12,309 nucleotides of DNA from contig DKYP01000166.1 in the NCBI GenBank assembly GCA_002499945.1, forward strand, positions 5,257 through 17,565, read 5' to 3'. The notes below the pieces were generated by a model, which was not told the origin of the DNA, made no database searches, and saw only the letters and a program-made list of their open reading frames with translations. This stretch comes from Lachnoclostridium sp. UBA7097 (lineage in GTDB: Bacteria > Bacillota > Clostridia > Lachnospirales > Lachnospiraceae). Below, piece by piece: positions 1 through 6,682 of the stretch. Each line of letters begins with the position of its first letter. The first letter of the stretch is position 1. Position numbers and translations under genes: made by a program.

Positions 1-39
1 ACATGCAATTTTTATTAAATTACAAGGAGAATTTTTATT

Positions 40-1104
40 ATGGGTGCATCAAATAATGAAACTTACCACCAGCAGAATTTTGAACAGAATACACAAAAAT
101 TAAGAAACCTGTTAAATGAAATGCCAAGGTTCTGCAAAGATTATTTCCGCGGGATTGAGCCTTCAACATCTGTAAGGACACGTGTTGGCTATGCATATGA
201 CCTGAGGACGTTTTTCAGGTTTCTTGTATCTGAAAATCCGGCCTTAAATGCCACAAATATAAATGATATCAAGCTTGAGCAGCTTGAACAGCTTGAGCCT
301 GTAGATATTGAAGAATACATGGAATATCTTAAATTATACTATTATGATGGTAAAAAATATACTAACAGCAAACAAGGATTACACCGTAAAATGGCTTCCC
401 TGCGCAGTTTCTATATATATTACCAGAAAAGAAAACTGATTAAAAATAACCCTGTGGATGTTGTTGATATGCCCAAATTGCATGAGCATGAAATAATACG
501 TCTTGATGAAGATGAGGTTGATGAACTTTTAAAACTTGTCGAAAATGGCGGCAAAAACCTTACAGGCATTAAAAAAACTTACTATGAAAAAAACAAATTA
601 AGGAATATTGCCATATTTACCCTCTTCCTTGGCACTGGCATACGTGTTTCTGAGTGTGTTGGCTTAAATATTGAGGATGTTGACTTCAGGCAGAACCGTA
701 TAAGGATTATACGCAAAGGCGGCAAGGAAGAATATGTTTACTTTGGTGATGAGGTTGCTGAAGCCCTGGGAAATTATATAGAACTTTCAAGATGTGCAAT
801 AGAAGCCAAAAAAGGACATGAACATGCCCTTTTCTACTCTATACAAAGACGGCGCATCAGTATACAGGCTGTTGAAAACCTTGTAAAAGAATATGCCAGC
901 CAGATTACTACATTTAAACATATAACACCACATAAGCTAAGAAGTACATATGGCACAGCACTTTACCACCAGACAGGTGATATATACCTTGTGGCAGATG
1001 TGCTTGGGCATAATGATGTAAATACTACTAAAAAACATTATGCTGCAATTAATGATGATAAAAAACGCAGCGCTGCAGGTGCTGTGACTTTACATAAAAG
1101 ATAA
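40..1104 (+). CDS. Tyrosine recombinase, XerC/D/S-like
   Basis: Site-specific DNA recombinase of the lambda-integrase/Xer family, 354 aa, expected to act on DNA in the cytoplasm through a covalent 3'-phosphotyrosine intermediate. The N-terminal SAM-like core-binding domain covers about residues 35-140 and the catalytic domain about 155-340. The full catalytic set is visible: Arg202 (in GIRVSE), Lys226 (RKGGK hairpin), His298 and Arg301 (HKLR), His324 (LGH) and nucleophile Tyr334 (KKHYA). The ATG follows an AAGGAG at 24-29. The length is close to the roughly 356 aa of streptococcal XerS and longer than typical XerC/XerD (about 300 aa), the extra residues lying at the N-terminus and between the domains. 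No excisionase, attachment repeat or other mobile-element gene is nearby, so a housekeeping role such as chromosome dimer resolution is as likely as an element integrase. No dif-like site was recognised. The family call is secure; the specific role is not. Confidence 0.9.
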   Translation: MGASNNETYHQQNFEQNTQKLRNLLNEMPRFCKDYFRGIEPSTSVRTRVGYAYDLRTFFRFLVSENPALNATNINDIKLEQLEQLEPVDIEEYMEYLKLYYYDGKKYTNSKQGLHRKMASLRSFYIYYQKRKLIKNNPVDVVDMPKLHEHEIIRLDEDEVDELLKLVENGGKNLTGIKKTYYEKNKLRNIAIFTLFLGTGIRVSECVGLNIEDVDFRQNRIRIIRKGGKEEYVYFGDEVAEALGNYIELSRCAIEAKKGHEHALFYSIQRRRISIQAVENLVKEYASQITTFKHITPHKLRSTYGTALYHQTGDIYLVADVLGHNDVNTTKKHYAAINDDKKRSAAGAVTLHKR

Positions 1105-1136
1105 TGCCAGTTTACTCTCCTTTTACTGCCATACAT

Positions 1137-1727
1137 TCACACCAGCCCTAATGCACTTTTTGCAAGCCTGTCTGCCATATCATTGTATTTATCACCCGAG
1201 TGTCCTTTTACTTTTACAAATTTAATGTTTATCTGGCTTTTTATGCTGTCATAGTATGCTTTGTATGCCTTTGTGCCTTCTTTATTTGTTTTCCATTCAC
1301 CAAGGCACCATTTTGCAATGCCTTCATAGTCATGGTATATTATAATTTCTTCCAGCCCTTCTTTAACAGCATACTGCATGGCAGCTTTAGCACCTTCTAT
1401 TTCACCTGCGACATTGTGCATGCCTGCAAGTTCTTTATCATTATCTTCCCCTGAAAAACAGATTTCCCTGCCATCACGCAGGACAACTACACCATATGCA
1501 TACCTGCCGCCATAGAAACTGCCGTCTACATAGGCTTTTACTATATTGCTGCTGCTTTTGCTGTCTGCCTGTGTGTCTCCTGAATAAAATTCCTGTGCCT
1601 CTTTTTCAGTTTTAAAGCTTTTATAGACTGCCCCGCTAAAGCCATCAACCTGTGCCTTGCATTCATCCCATGTCCTGTATATGCCATTTTTTCTTCCGTT
1701 ACGTACAACATAATATTTACTTGCCAT
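1137..1727 (-). CDS. rnhA: Ribonuclease HI with N-terminal hybrid-binding (viroplasmin-like) domain
   Basis: Endonuclease that cuts the RNA strand of RNA:DNA hybrids (R-loops, primers), 196 aa. Residues 1-48 form the small viroplasmin/RNase H1 hybrid-binding domain (YYVVRNGRKNGIYRTW start, then a Phe/Tyr-rich half). A Ser/Asp-rich linker at about 49-61 leads to the RNase H domain at 62-196. The catalytic carboxylates are present: Asp68 (YVDGS), Glu109 (AGEIEGAK), Asp133 (YHDYEG) and Asp186 (NDMADRLAK), with the flexible-loop His176 (KGHSG). An upstream ATG at 1754 would add nine residues inside the kinase gene. The ATG at 1727 is preferred because it matches the family N-terminus and sits five bases after AGGAGG-like purines. 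Its A is the last base of the kinase stop codon (TAATG), so the two genes are probably translationally coupled. It converges on the recombinase with a 32-nt gap in which I see no clear terminator. Confidence 0.93.
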   Translation of the reverse strand: MASKYYVVRNGRKNGIYRTWDECKAQVDGFSGAVYKSFKTEKEAQEFYSGDTQADSKSSSNIVKAYVDGSFYGGRYAYGVVVLRDGREICFSGEDNDKELAGMHNVAGEIEGAKAAMQYAVKEGLEEIIIYHDYEGIAKWCLGEWKTNKEGTKAYKAYYDSIKSQINIKFVKVKGHSGDKYNDMADRLAKSALGLV

Positions 1728-4162
1728 TATTCCTCCTGTCCATGCCTGCTGCATTGTTCTTCAAGTGTTTTAAACAGCATCCCCACATCAACAGGTTTTG
1801 AAAGGAAAGCTGTCATTCCCGCTTTAAACAGTTTCTCCCTGTCTTCATGGAATACATTAGCTGTCATTGCTATAACGGGTACTTTCCTGGCATCTTTCCT
1901 GTCAAGCCCCCTTATTGCTTTTGTTGCTTCTATCCCGTCCATAAATGGCATACATATATCCATAAGGACTGCATCAAAGTGCCATATATCTGATGATGCA
2001 AATATATCAAGCCCTTCTTTGCCATTTTCTGCACACACTGTATTTATATTGGAATTTTCAAGGATAAGCTTTATAAGGTCTGTATTAACAGGATGGTCTT
2101 CACATAACAATATTGTTTTGCCAGCGAGCTTTTCTTTGCTGCTTTTACTGGTATCTTCTGTTTTATCTGGAATTTCTTCTGACTTTTGGACGGGCAGGTA
2201 TACGGTAAACTGTGTACCTTTATTTTCCTCAGTTTCAAGTTCAATAAAACCATGCATCATATCTACAAGGCTCTTAACAATGGAAAGTCCAAGCCCCGTA
2301 CCCTCCATTCTTTTTACAGTCCTTGTTACATCCTGCGAATATGGTTCAAATGCTTTCTCTGCAAAACTGCTGCTCATGCCAGAACCATTGTCACGTACTA
2401 TAATTTTACAGTTGCATCCATTTATAATTCCAGGCAGGCATTCAATAATAAATTCAACTTTCCCGCCTTCCTGTGTAAATTTTATTGCATTTGAAAGAAG
2501 GTTTAAAAATATCTGTTTAAACCTTAAACTGTCTACATATACCATGCCATTGTAAGCACATTTTGATGTATCTATAATAAGCTGTATGCCCTTTTTATCT
2601 GCCTCTGCCTGTATTGAATTAACAATACTTTTTAAAATCCCCTTCCATTCTGCATATTCATAAACAAGGGTCATTTTATGGCTCTCTATTTTACTTAAAT
2701 CAAGCGTGGAATTAATAAGCTGGACTAAAAACTCCCCTGATGTTTTTATTTTCCCGAGATACTCATTTTTCTCTTCTATGCTGCTGCTCTCTATTGCAAG
2801 GTTTGTAAACCCTATTACCCCGTTAAGCGGTGTCCTCATATCATGGCTCATATTTGATAAGAAAACTGTTTTGGCTTCGTTCGCCCTCTCCGCATCTTTA
2901 AGGGCATCTGAAAGCATTTTTTCTTTTTTCTGCTCTTCCCGTACGGTATCTGTAACATCTTTCTTGGCTATAATTACAAGGTTATGTTCCCTGTCAAGCC
3001 ATCGTATGCTTATCTTGTAACGCCTGTCTGTACCATTAACAGTCCTGCCATAATAAACTACATATTCTGGTGAAATTAAAAGTTTTTCCCTTATTATTTC
3101 AGAGTCCAGGCTTTCTAAAAATTCATCCCTTTTGTCTTCTACGACACCTGGTATATTATAGAAAATCTTGCGCATTGTGGTACTGTATTCACCATTGCGC
3201 CCATATCTTCCCCCGGTCAGGTACATATCGGGCTCTGATGTGCTACAGCAGAAATACCTGTTTTTTTCTATGTCTACACAAAGTATTGATATATATTCTG
3301 TTGAAGCAATGTTATGGTAAGCTGTCTTTGTAAGGACTTCTGTTGTTATATCCTCTTCTATTACAAAAACCAGTATATCATTTGTATATGGGTTCTCTTT
3401 CATTGTGATATTAAACCTTACAAAAAGAGTGCCTGTCTTGTCATCAAGGCTGAATGGCACTTCAATAGTAAATGTCCTTTTGCCAGCCCTGAACAATGAA
3501 AACATTTTTTCCTTGTCAAAAAGGTTAAAAAATGAATCCCTTGTTTTTTCATTTCTTATAAGGTACTCTGTTTTCTCATAACATTCATCAAGTGACATGC
3601 CTGTTTTAAACAGCCCTGACAAAGTTTCGCCTTCCATAAATTCAACACAGTTTTTATTTAAATTATAGCGTATTATACATGTATAATTGTCATAAAATGT
3701 ACTAAGCCTTATAACTTCTTCATTATAAAGCCTGTTTAAATTCATGGCTGTTTCCTTGCCAATCCTTCTGCTTTCTGCAAGTTCTTCTTCGATTTTTTTC
3801 TGTTTTGTTATATCAACAAATGTACAGCAGGCATAAATTTCCCCATTTTCATTATTTAATGGCATGCAGCTTCCATAAAGCCATATATACACACCTTTAA
3901 TATGATGCCATCTGCGGAAAGTACATTCGGAACATTTACCCTCATCAAATGCAAGGTTAAATGCATTCCTTACCTTCTCCTTGTCATCCGGGTATACAAT
4001 ATCAAATACATTAATCTTTTTTATTTCTTCAAATTCCATGCTTTCACAACCCGCCAGTTTTATAACAGACGGGGTTGCCGATACCAGTGCAACCCCGTCT
4101 GTTTTTCTCTGGTAGATAGCGCTTCCACATGCAATACCTGTACCAGATTCATCTAATAACAT
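1727..4162 (-). CDS. PAS-domain hybrid sensor histidine kinase/response regulator
   Basis: Soluble hybrid histidine kinase, 811 aa, with no hydrophobic segment or signal peptide, so it should sense a cytoplasmic cue. Domains in order: a PAS/PAC domain (about 8-120, ending in FVDITKQKK); a coiled-coil-like linker; two further PAS-like regions (about 150-275, ending EEDITTEV, and 285-405, ending KDVTDTV); HisKA with phosphoacceptor His440 (FLSNMSHDMRTPLNG); HATPase_c with Asn558 (N box), DNGSG at 591-595 and GTGLGL at 621-626; a charged linker; and a REC domain with acidic pocket Glu688/Asp689, phosphoacceptor Asp735, Thr767 and Lys789. All catalytic residues are intact. There is no HPt and no DNA-binding output domain, so the partner lies elsewhere. 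The first PAS domain holds seven cysteines in about 110 residues. The gene starts 4 nt after the hydrogenase stop, its AGGGA Shine-Dalgarno lying inside the hydrogenase gene. The signal sensed is unknown. Confidence 0.93.
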   Translation of the reverse strand: MLLDESGTGIACGSAIYQRKTDGVALVSATPSVIKLAGCESMEFEEIKKINVFDIVYPDDKEKVRNAFNLAFDEGKCSECTFRRWHHIKGVYIWLYGSCMPLNNENGEIYACCTFVDITKQKKIEEELAESRRIGKETAMNLNRLYNEEVIRLSTFYDNYTCIIRYNLNKNCVEFMEGETLSGLFKTGMSLDECYEKTEYLIRNEKTRDSFFNLFDKEKMFSLFRAGKRTFTIEVPFSLDDKTGTLFVRFNITMKENPYTNDILVFVIEEDITTEVLTKTAYHNIASTEYISILCVDIEKNRYFCCSTSEPDMYLTGGRYGRNGEYSTTMRKIFYNIPGVVEDKRDEFLESLDSEIIREKLLISPEYVVYYGRTVNGTDRRYKISIRWLDREHNLVIIAKKDVTDTVREEQKKEKMLSDALKDAERANEAKTVFLSNMSHDMRTPLNGVIGFTNLAIESSSIEEKNEYLGKIKTSGEFLVQLINSTLDLSKIESHKMTLVYEYAEWKGILKSIVNSIQAEADKKGIQLIIDTSKCAYNGMVYVDSLRFKQIFLNLLSNAIKFTQEGGKVEFIIECLPGIINGCNCKIIVRDNGSGMSSSFAEKAFEPYSQDVTRTVKRMEGTGLGLSIVKSLVDMMHGFIELETEENKGTQFTVYLPVQKSEEIPDKTEDTSKSSKEKLAGKTILLCEDHPVNTDLIKLILENSNINTVCAENGKEGLDIFASSDIWHFDAVLMDICMPFMDGIEATKAIRGLDRKDARKVPVIAMTANVFHEDREKLFKAGMTAFLSKPVDVGMLFKTLEEQCSRHGQEE

Positions 4163-4165
4163 AAT

Positions 4166-5617
4166 TTATTCCCTGTGCATTGAGAAAGAAGACATATCAT
4201 AGTTTTTAAGGTTTTCTGTTATGCTTCTTCCATCTGCTGTTTCTATCATATCTTCCCTGCTCTTTTTAAACTTAGGGTATACGCCATATGAACTTGGACC
4301 GCCTACACAGCCGTTTTCACATGCCATGCCCTCTATAAAGTCCTCTTTAAGCCTGTTTACCTTAAGCTGTAACAGTGCTTTCTTACATTCTGCAGTACCG
4401 CTTACCTTGCAGACTGAAAGTGCTGAACCATCACGCCCTGTTTCATTAAGGTATTCTACTACTGATGCTGTAACACCACCTGCATTGCCATATCTCTTGC
4501 CAAACTTGCTTGCTTCCTGGTATCCGTCCACATCATCAAAATGTTCTGTATCAACTGCAAGCATTATTGCATGGAGTTCACTAAATGCCAGTACAGCATC
4601 TGCATTTCCTTCTATCTTCTGGTCAACAACTTCTGATTTCTTAGCTATGCAAGGACCTATAAATACTGTGTAAGCATCAGGTTCTTTTGCCTTAATCATT
4701 CTTGATACAGCACACATAGGTGAAACTGTTGTTGAAATAAGGTCTGCTGATTCTGGGAAATGCTTTCTTATCATATTTACAAATGCAGGACAGCATGATG
4801 TTGTCTTTTTCTCACCTTTTTCGTGTGCTTCCCACCACTCTTCTGCTTCACTTGAAGTAGTCATGTCGCCGCCAAGGCCTACTTCTACCATATCTGTAAA
4901 GCCTGTTGCTATAAGTGCCTTGCGCCAGCTTGCCATTGTAATGCCATTCTCAAACTGCCCCTCTATTGCAGGTGCAACAAGTGCATAAACAGGCCTGTCT
5001 GACTTAATTGCATTAATTACATCTACAATATATGTCTTAGAGCCTATTGCCCCGAAAGGACATTTATGTATGCACTGGCCACATTTAATGCATTTCTCAT
5101 CATCAATTACAGAAATGCCATGCTCATCATACGTAATTGCATCGACAGGACAGCTTGACTTGCAAGGCCTCTTTAAATGCACAATAACATGGAAAGGACA
5201 TGCTTTTGCACACATGCCGCACTCACGGCAATGGTTAGGGTCAATCCTTGGATGCTTTCCGTCCATTTTAATAGCATTAAATTTACATGAATTCATACAT
5301 GACTTGCCTAAACAGTTCTGGCAGTTATCAGTAATAATGTAACTTGCTATAGGACAGTCAGCACAGGCAGATGGTATTACCTGTATTACATTGCCATCAT
5401 CTTTTTCACCAGGGGCTTTACCCTCTGCAAGCCTTACACGCTGCCTTATAATTTCACGCTCTTTATAAATACAGCAACGGAACTGTGGTTCAGGGCCTGG
5501 TATAATCCTGTAAGGGATATTGTCCCTCTCCTCTTCAAGCTTCCCTTCAAAAGCAAGCTTCGCAACCATATTTAAAACATCATGTTTTAATGTAATAATT
5601 CCTTCATCAGCAAACAT
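4166..5617 (-). CDS. [FeFe] hydrogenase, group B type, with N-terminal Fe-S cluster domains
   Basis: Probable cytoplasmic iron-only hydrogenase, 483 aa, exchanging electrons between ferredoxin-type donors and protons/H2. The N-terminal part is Cys-rich: C85/C88, a C99-C102-C107-C111 set, then a ferredoxin-like pair with C130-C133-C136-C140 and C176-C179-C182-C186, and C152/C156 between them. The C-terminal H-cluster domain carries all three signatures: TSCCP at 273-277 (C275, the proton-relay position, and C276), GPCIAKK with C323, and EGMACENGCVGG with C433 and C437. The GPC and GCVGGP forms, instead of MPC and GGGQP of group A enzymes, point to group B. No PAS domain is fused, unlike sensory group C enzymes. 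The ATG follows AGGAGG at 5625-5630 and a promoter at 5661-5689. Maturases HydE, HydF and HydG are not in the window. Hydrogenase family is secure; subgroup likely; direction of catalysis in vivo is inferred. Confidence 0.92.
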   Translation of the reverse strand: MFADEGIITLKHDVLNMVAKLAFEGKLEEERDNIPYRIIPGPEPQFRCCIYKEREIIRQRVRLAEGKAPGEKDDGNVIQVIPSACADCPIASYIITDNCQNCLGKSCMNSCKFNAIKMDGKHPRIDPNHCRECGMCAKACPFHVIVHLKRPCKSSCPVDAITYDEHGISVIDDEKCIKCGQCIHKCPFGAIGSKTYIVDVINAIKSDRPVYALVAPAIEGQFENGITMASWRKALIATGFTDMVEVGLGGDMTTSSEAEEWWEAHEKGEKKTTSCCPAFVNMIRKHFPESADLISTTVSPMCAVSRMIKAKEPDAYTVFIGPCIAKKSEVVDQKIEGNADAVLAFSELHAIMLAVDTEHFDDVDGYQEASKFGKRYGNAGGVTASVVEYLNETGRDGSALSVCKVSGTAECKKALLQLKVNRLKEDFIEGMACENGCVGGPSSYGVYPKFKKSREDMIETADGRSITENLKNYDMSSFSMHRE

Positions 5618-5624
5618 ATGCTTT

Positions 5625-5630
5625 CCTCCT
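5625..5630 (-). promoter_or_regulatory. Shine-Dalgarno site of the hydrogenase gene
   Basis: A perfect AGGAGG on the minus strand lies 7 nt before the ATG at 5617, within a purine run. It is among the strongest ribosome-binding sites in the window and fixes the hydrogenase start, suggesting high expression. Confidence 0.8.
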
Positions 5631-5649
5631 CTTTATAAATACATAAAAT

Positions 5650-5671
5650 AACCTGGTTGTAGTATATACTA
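5650..5671. promoter_or_regulatory. Two short palindromes over the -10 and predicted start site
   Basis: TAGTATATACTA (5660-5671) is a perfect 12-bp palindrome covering the -10 box, and AACCTGGTT (5650-5658) is a 9-nt palindrome over the predicted transcription start. Either could be a repressor operator. The match to the Rex or FNR consensus is poor and the first is AT-rich, so it may be chance. Confidence 0.25.
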
Positions 5672-5689
5672 TATAAACAATTTTCTCAA
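5661..5689 (-). promoter_or_regulatory. Predicted sigma-A promoter of the hydrogenase/kinase/RNase H operon
   Basis: On the minus strand TTGAGA (5684-5689) and TATACT (5661-5666) are separated by exactly 17 nt, each one or two bases from the -35 and -10 consensus. Transcription would start near 5654, giving a leader of about 35 nt before the hydrogenase ATG. It sits in the 102-nt gap after the glucokinase gene, so the downstream three genes can be expressed separately from the pyr block. I see no convincing terminator for the upstream block in the same gap, so read-through is possible. Confidence 0.7.
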
Positions 5690-5719
5690 TACCCGTTTTC
5701 TGCCAAAAGTTATTTTGTC

Positions 5720-6670
5720 CTATTCCATTACCATCCTTACTGCACCGTACATTCCAGCATCATTGCCCAGTTCTGCAAGACGGAACTCTTTGCCTTTTAA
5801 TGCAAAAAGTGCTACATTTTTCTCATATTCTCCACTTATTACATCTATAACAACCTGCCCGTTTTTAGATACGCCGCCACCTATTACAAATGCCTGTGTA
5901 TCAACAACTGCTGCCACATTGGCAAGTCCAAGCCCAAGATACTCTGCAAATCTTTTTACTACCTGCTTTGCAAGATTGTCATCTGCTTTATATGCATCAA
6001 ATATTTCCCTGCCTGTAATCTTTTCTGTTTCAAACTGCCTTAAGTATGATTCTTCTTCTGTTTCACTAACAAGCTTCCTTGCATGGCGCATTATTGCAGT
6101 TGCAGAGGAATACTGTTCAAGGCAGCCATGCCCGCCGCAGCCGCATGTAGCTGTTTCATGCGGGTTCACTTTAAGATGCCCTATTTCACCGGCAGCACCA
6201 TTAGAGCCTGTAAGTATTTTTCCATTCTGGATAACACCACCGCCAACACCTGTGCCAAGTGTTACCATAACTATGCTGTCAAAACCACGTCCGCCGCCAC
6301 GCCACTGTTCACCAAGTGCCGCTACATTTGCATCATTGCCTGCTTTAACTTTTGAAATCCCTGTAAGACGTCCAAGTTCATCTGTAACAGATAAAACCCC
6401 CCACCCGAGGTTTGCACATTTAAGTACCCTGCCATCTTCTGTTACAGGGCCAGGCACACCTATGCCAATCCCTTCTATTTCCTCTATGGCAATGTTTTTT
6501 TCACTGTTCTTGTCTTTAACTGATGCTGCTATATCAGGCAGTATCTGTGAACCATTATCCTCTTTTCTTGTAACAATTTCCCACTTGTCAATTATATTGC
6601 CTTCATTGTCAAAAAGCCCCATTTTTACTGTAGTACCGCCTAAGTCAATTCCATAAATATACTTTCCCAT
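5720..6670 (-). CDS. glcK: ROK-family glucokinase
   Basis: ATP-dependent sugar kinase, most likely glucose to glucose-6-phosphate, cytoplasmic, 316 aa. Numbered from the second ATG: phosphate-binding loop DLGGTT at 9-14; catalytic Asp113 in GNDANVAALGE; ROK signature around LGTGVGGG at 138-145; substrate residues Glu162 and His165 (GEIGH); and the zinc site formed by His165 with Cys176, Cys178 and Cys183 (CGCGGHGCLE). This CGCGGxGCLE motif is typical of ROK proteins. There is no N-terminal helix-turn-helix, so it is an enzyme and not a ROK repressor. Two tandem ATGs exist at 6673 and 6670; the second lies 6 nt after GGGG (6677-6680) and is preferred, the first only 3 nt away. It follows pyrD by a gap of 9 to 12 nt and is probably cotranscribed with the pyr genes. 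Other hexoses or N-acetylmannosamine are possible substrates, but the length and motifs match the Gram-positive GlcK group. Confidence 0.88.
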   Translation of the reverse strand: MGKYIYGIDLGGTTVKMGLFDNEGNIIDKWEIVTRKEDNGSQILPDIAASVKDKNSEKNIAIEEIEGIGIGVPGPVTEDGRVLKCANLGWGVLSVTDELGRLTGISKVKAGNDANVAALGEQWRGGGRGFDSIVMVTLGTGVGGGVIQNGKILTGSNGAAGEIGHLKVNPHETATCGCGGHGCLEQYSSATAIMRHARKLVSETEEESYLRQFETEKITGREIFDAYKADDNLAKQVVKRFAEYLGLGLANVAAVVDTQAFVIGGGVSKNGQVVIDVISGEYEKNVALFALKGKEFRLAELGNDAGMYGAVRMVME

Positions 6671-6682
6671 CATTGTCCCCTT

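Noticed and set aside
1105..1136. Bidirectional terminator between the convergent recombinase and RNase H genes
   Set aside because: The 32-nt gap shows no inverted repeat of useful length.
5690..5719. Terminator after the glucokinase gene
   Set aside because: The only inverted repeat is a 5-bp CAAAA/TTTTG stem with no G+C-rich core or T-tract.
5715..6656. Open frame of 313 codons on the + strand opposite the glucokinase gene
   Set aside because: It is the antisense frame of a well-supported ROK kinase, is low in complexity (Ser/Pro/Thr rich), and has no recognisable domain.
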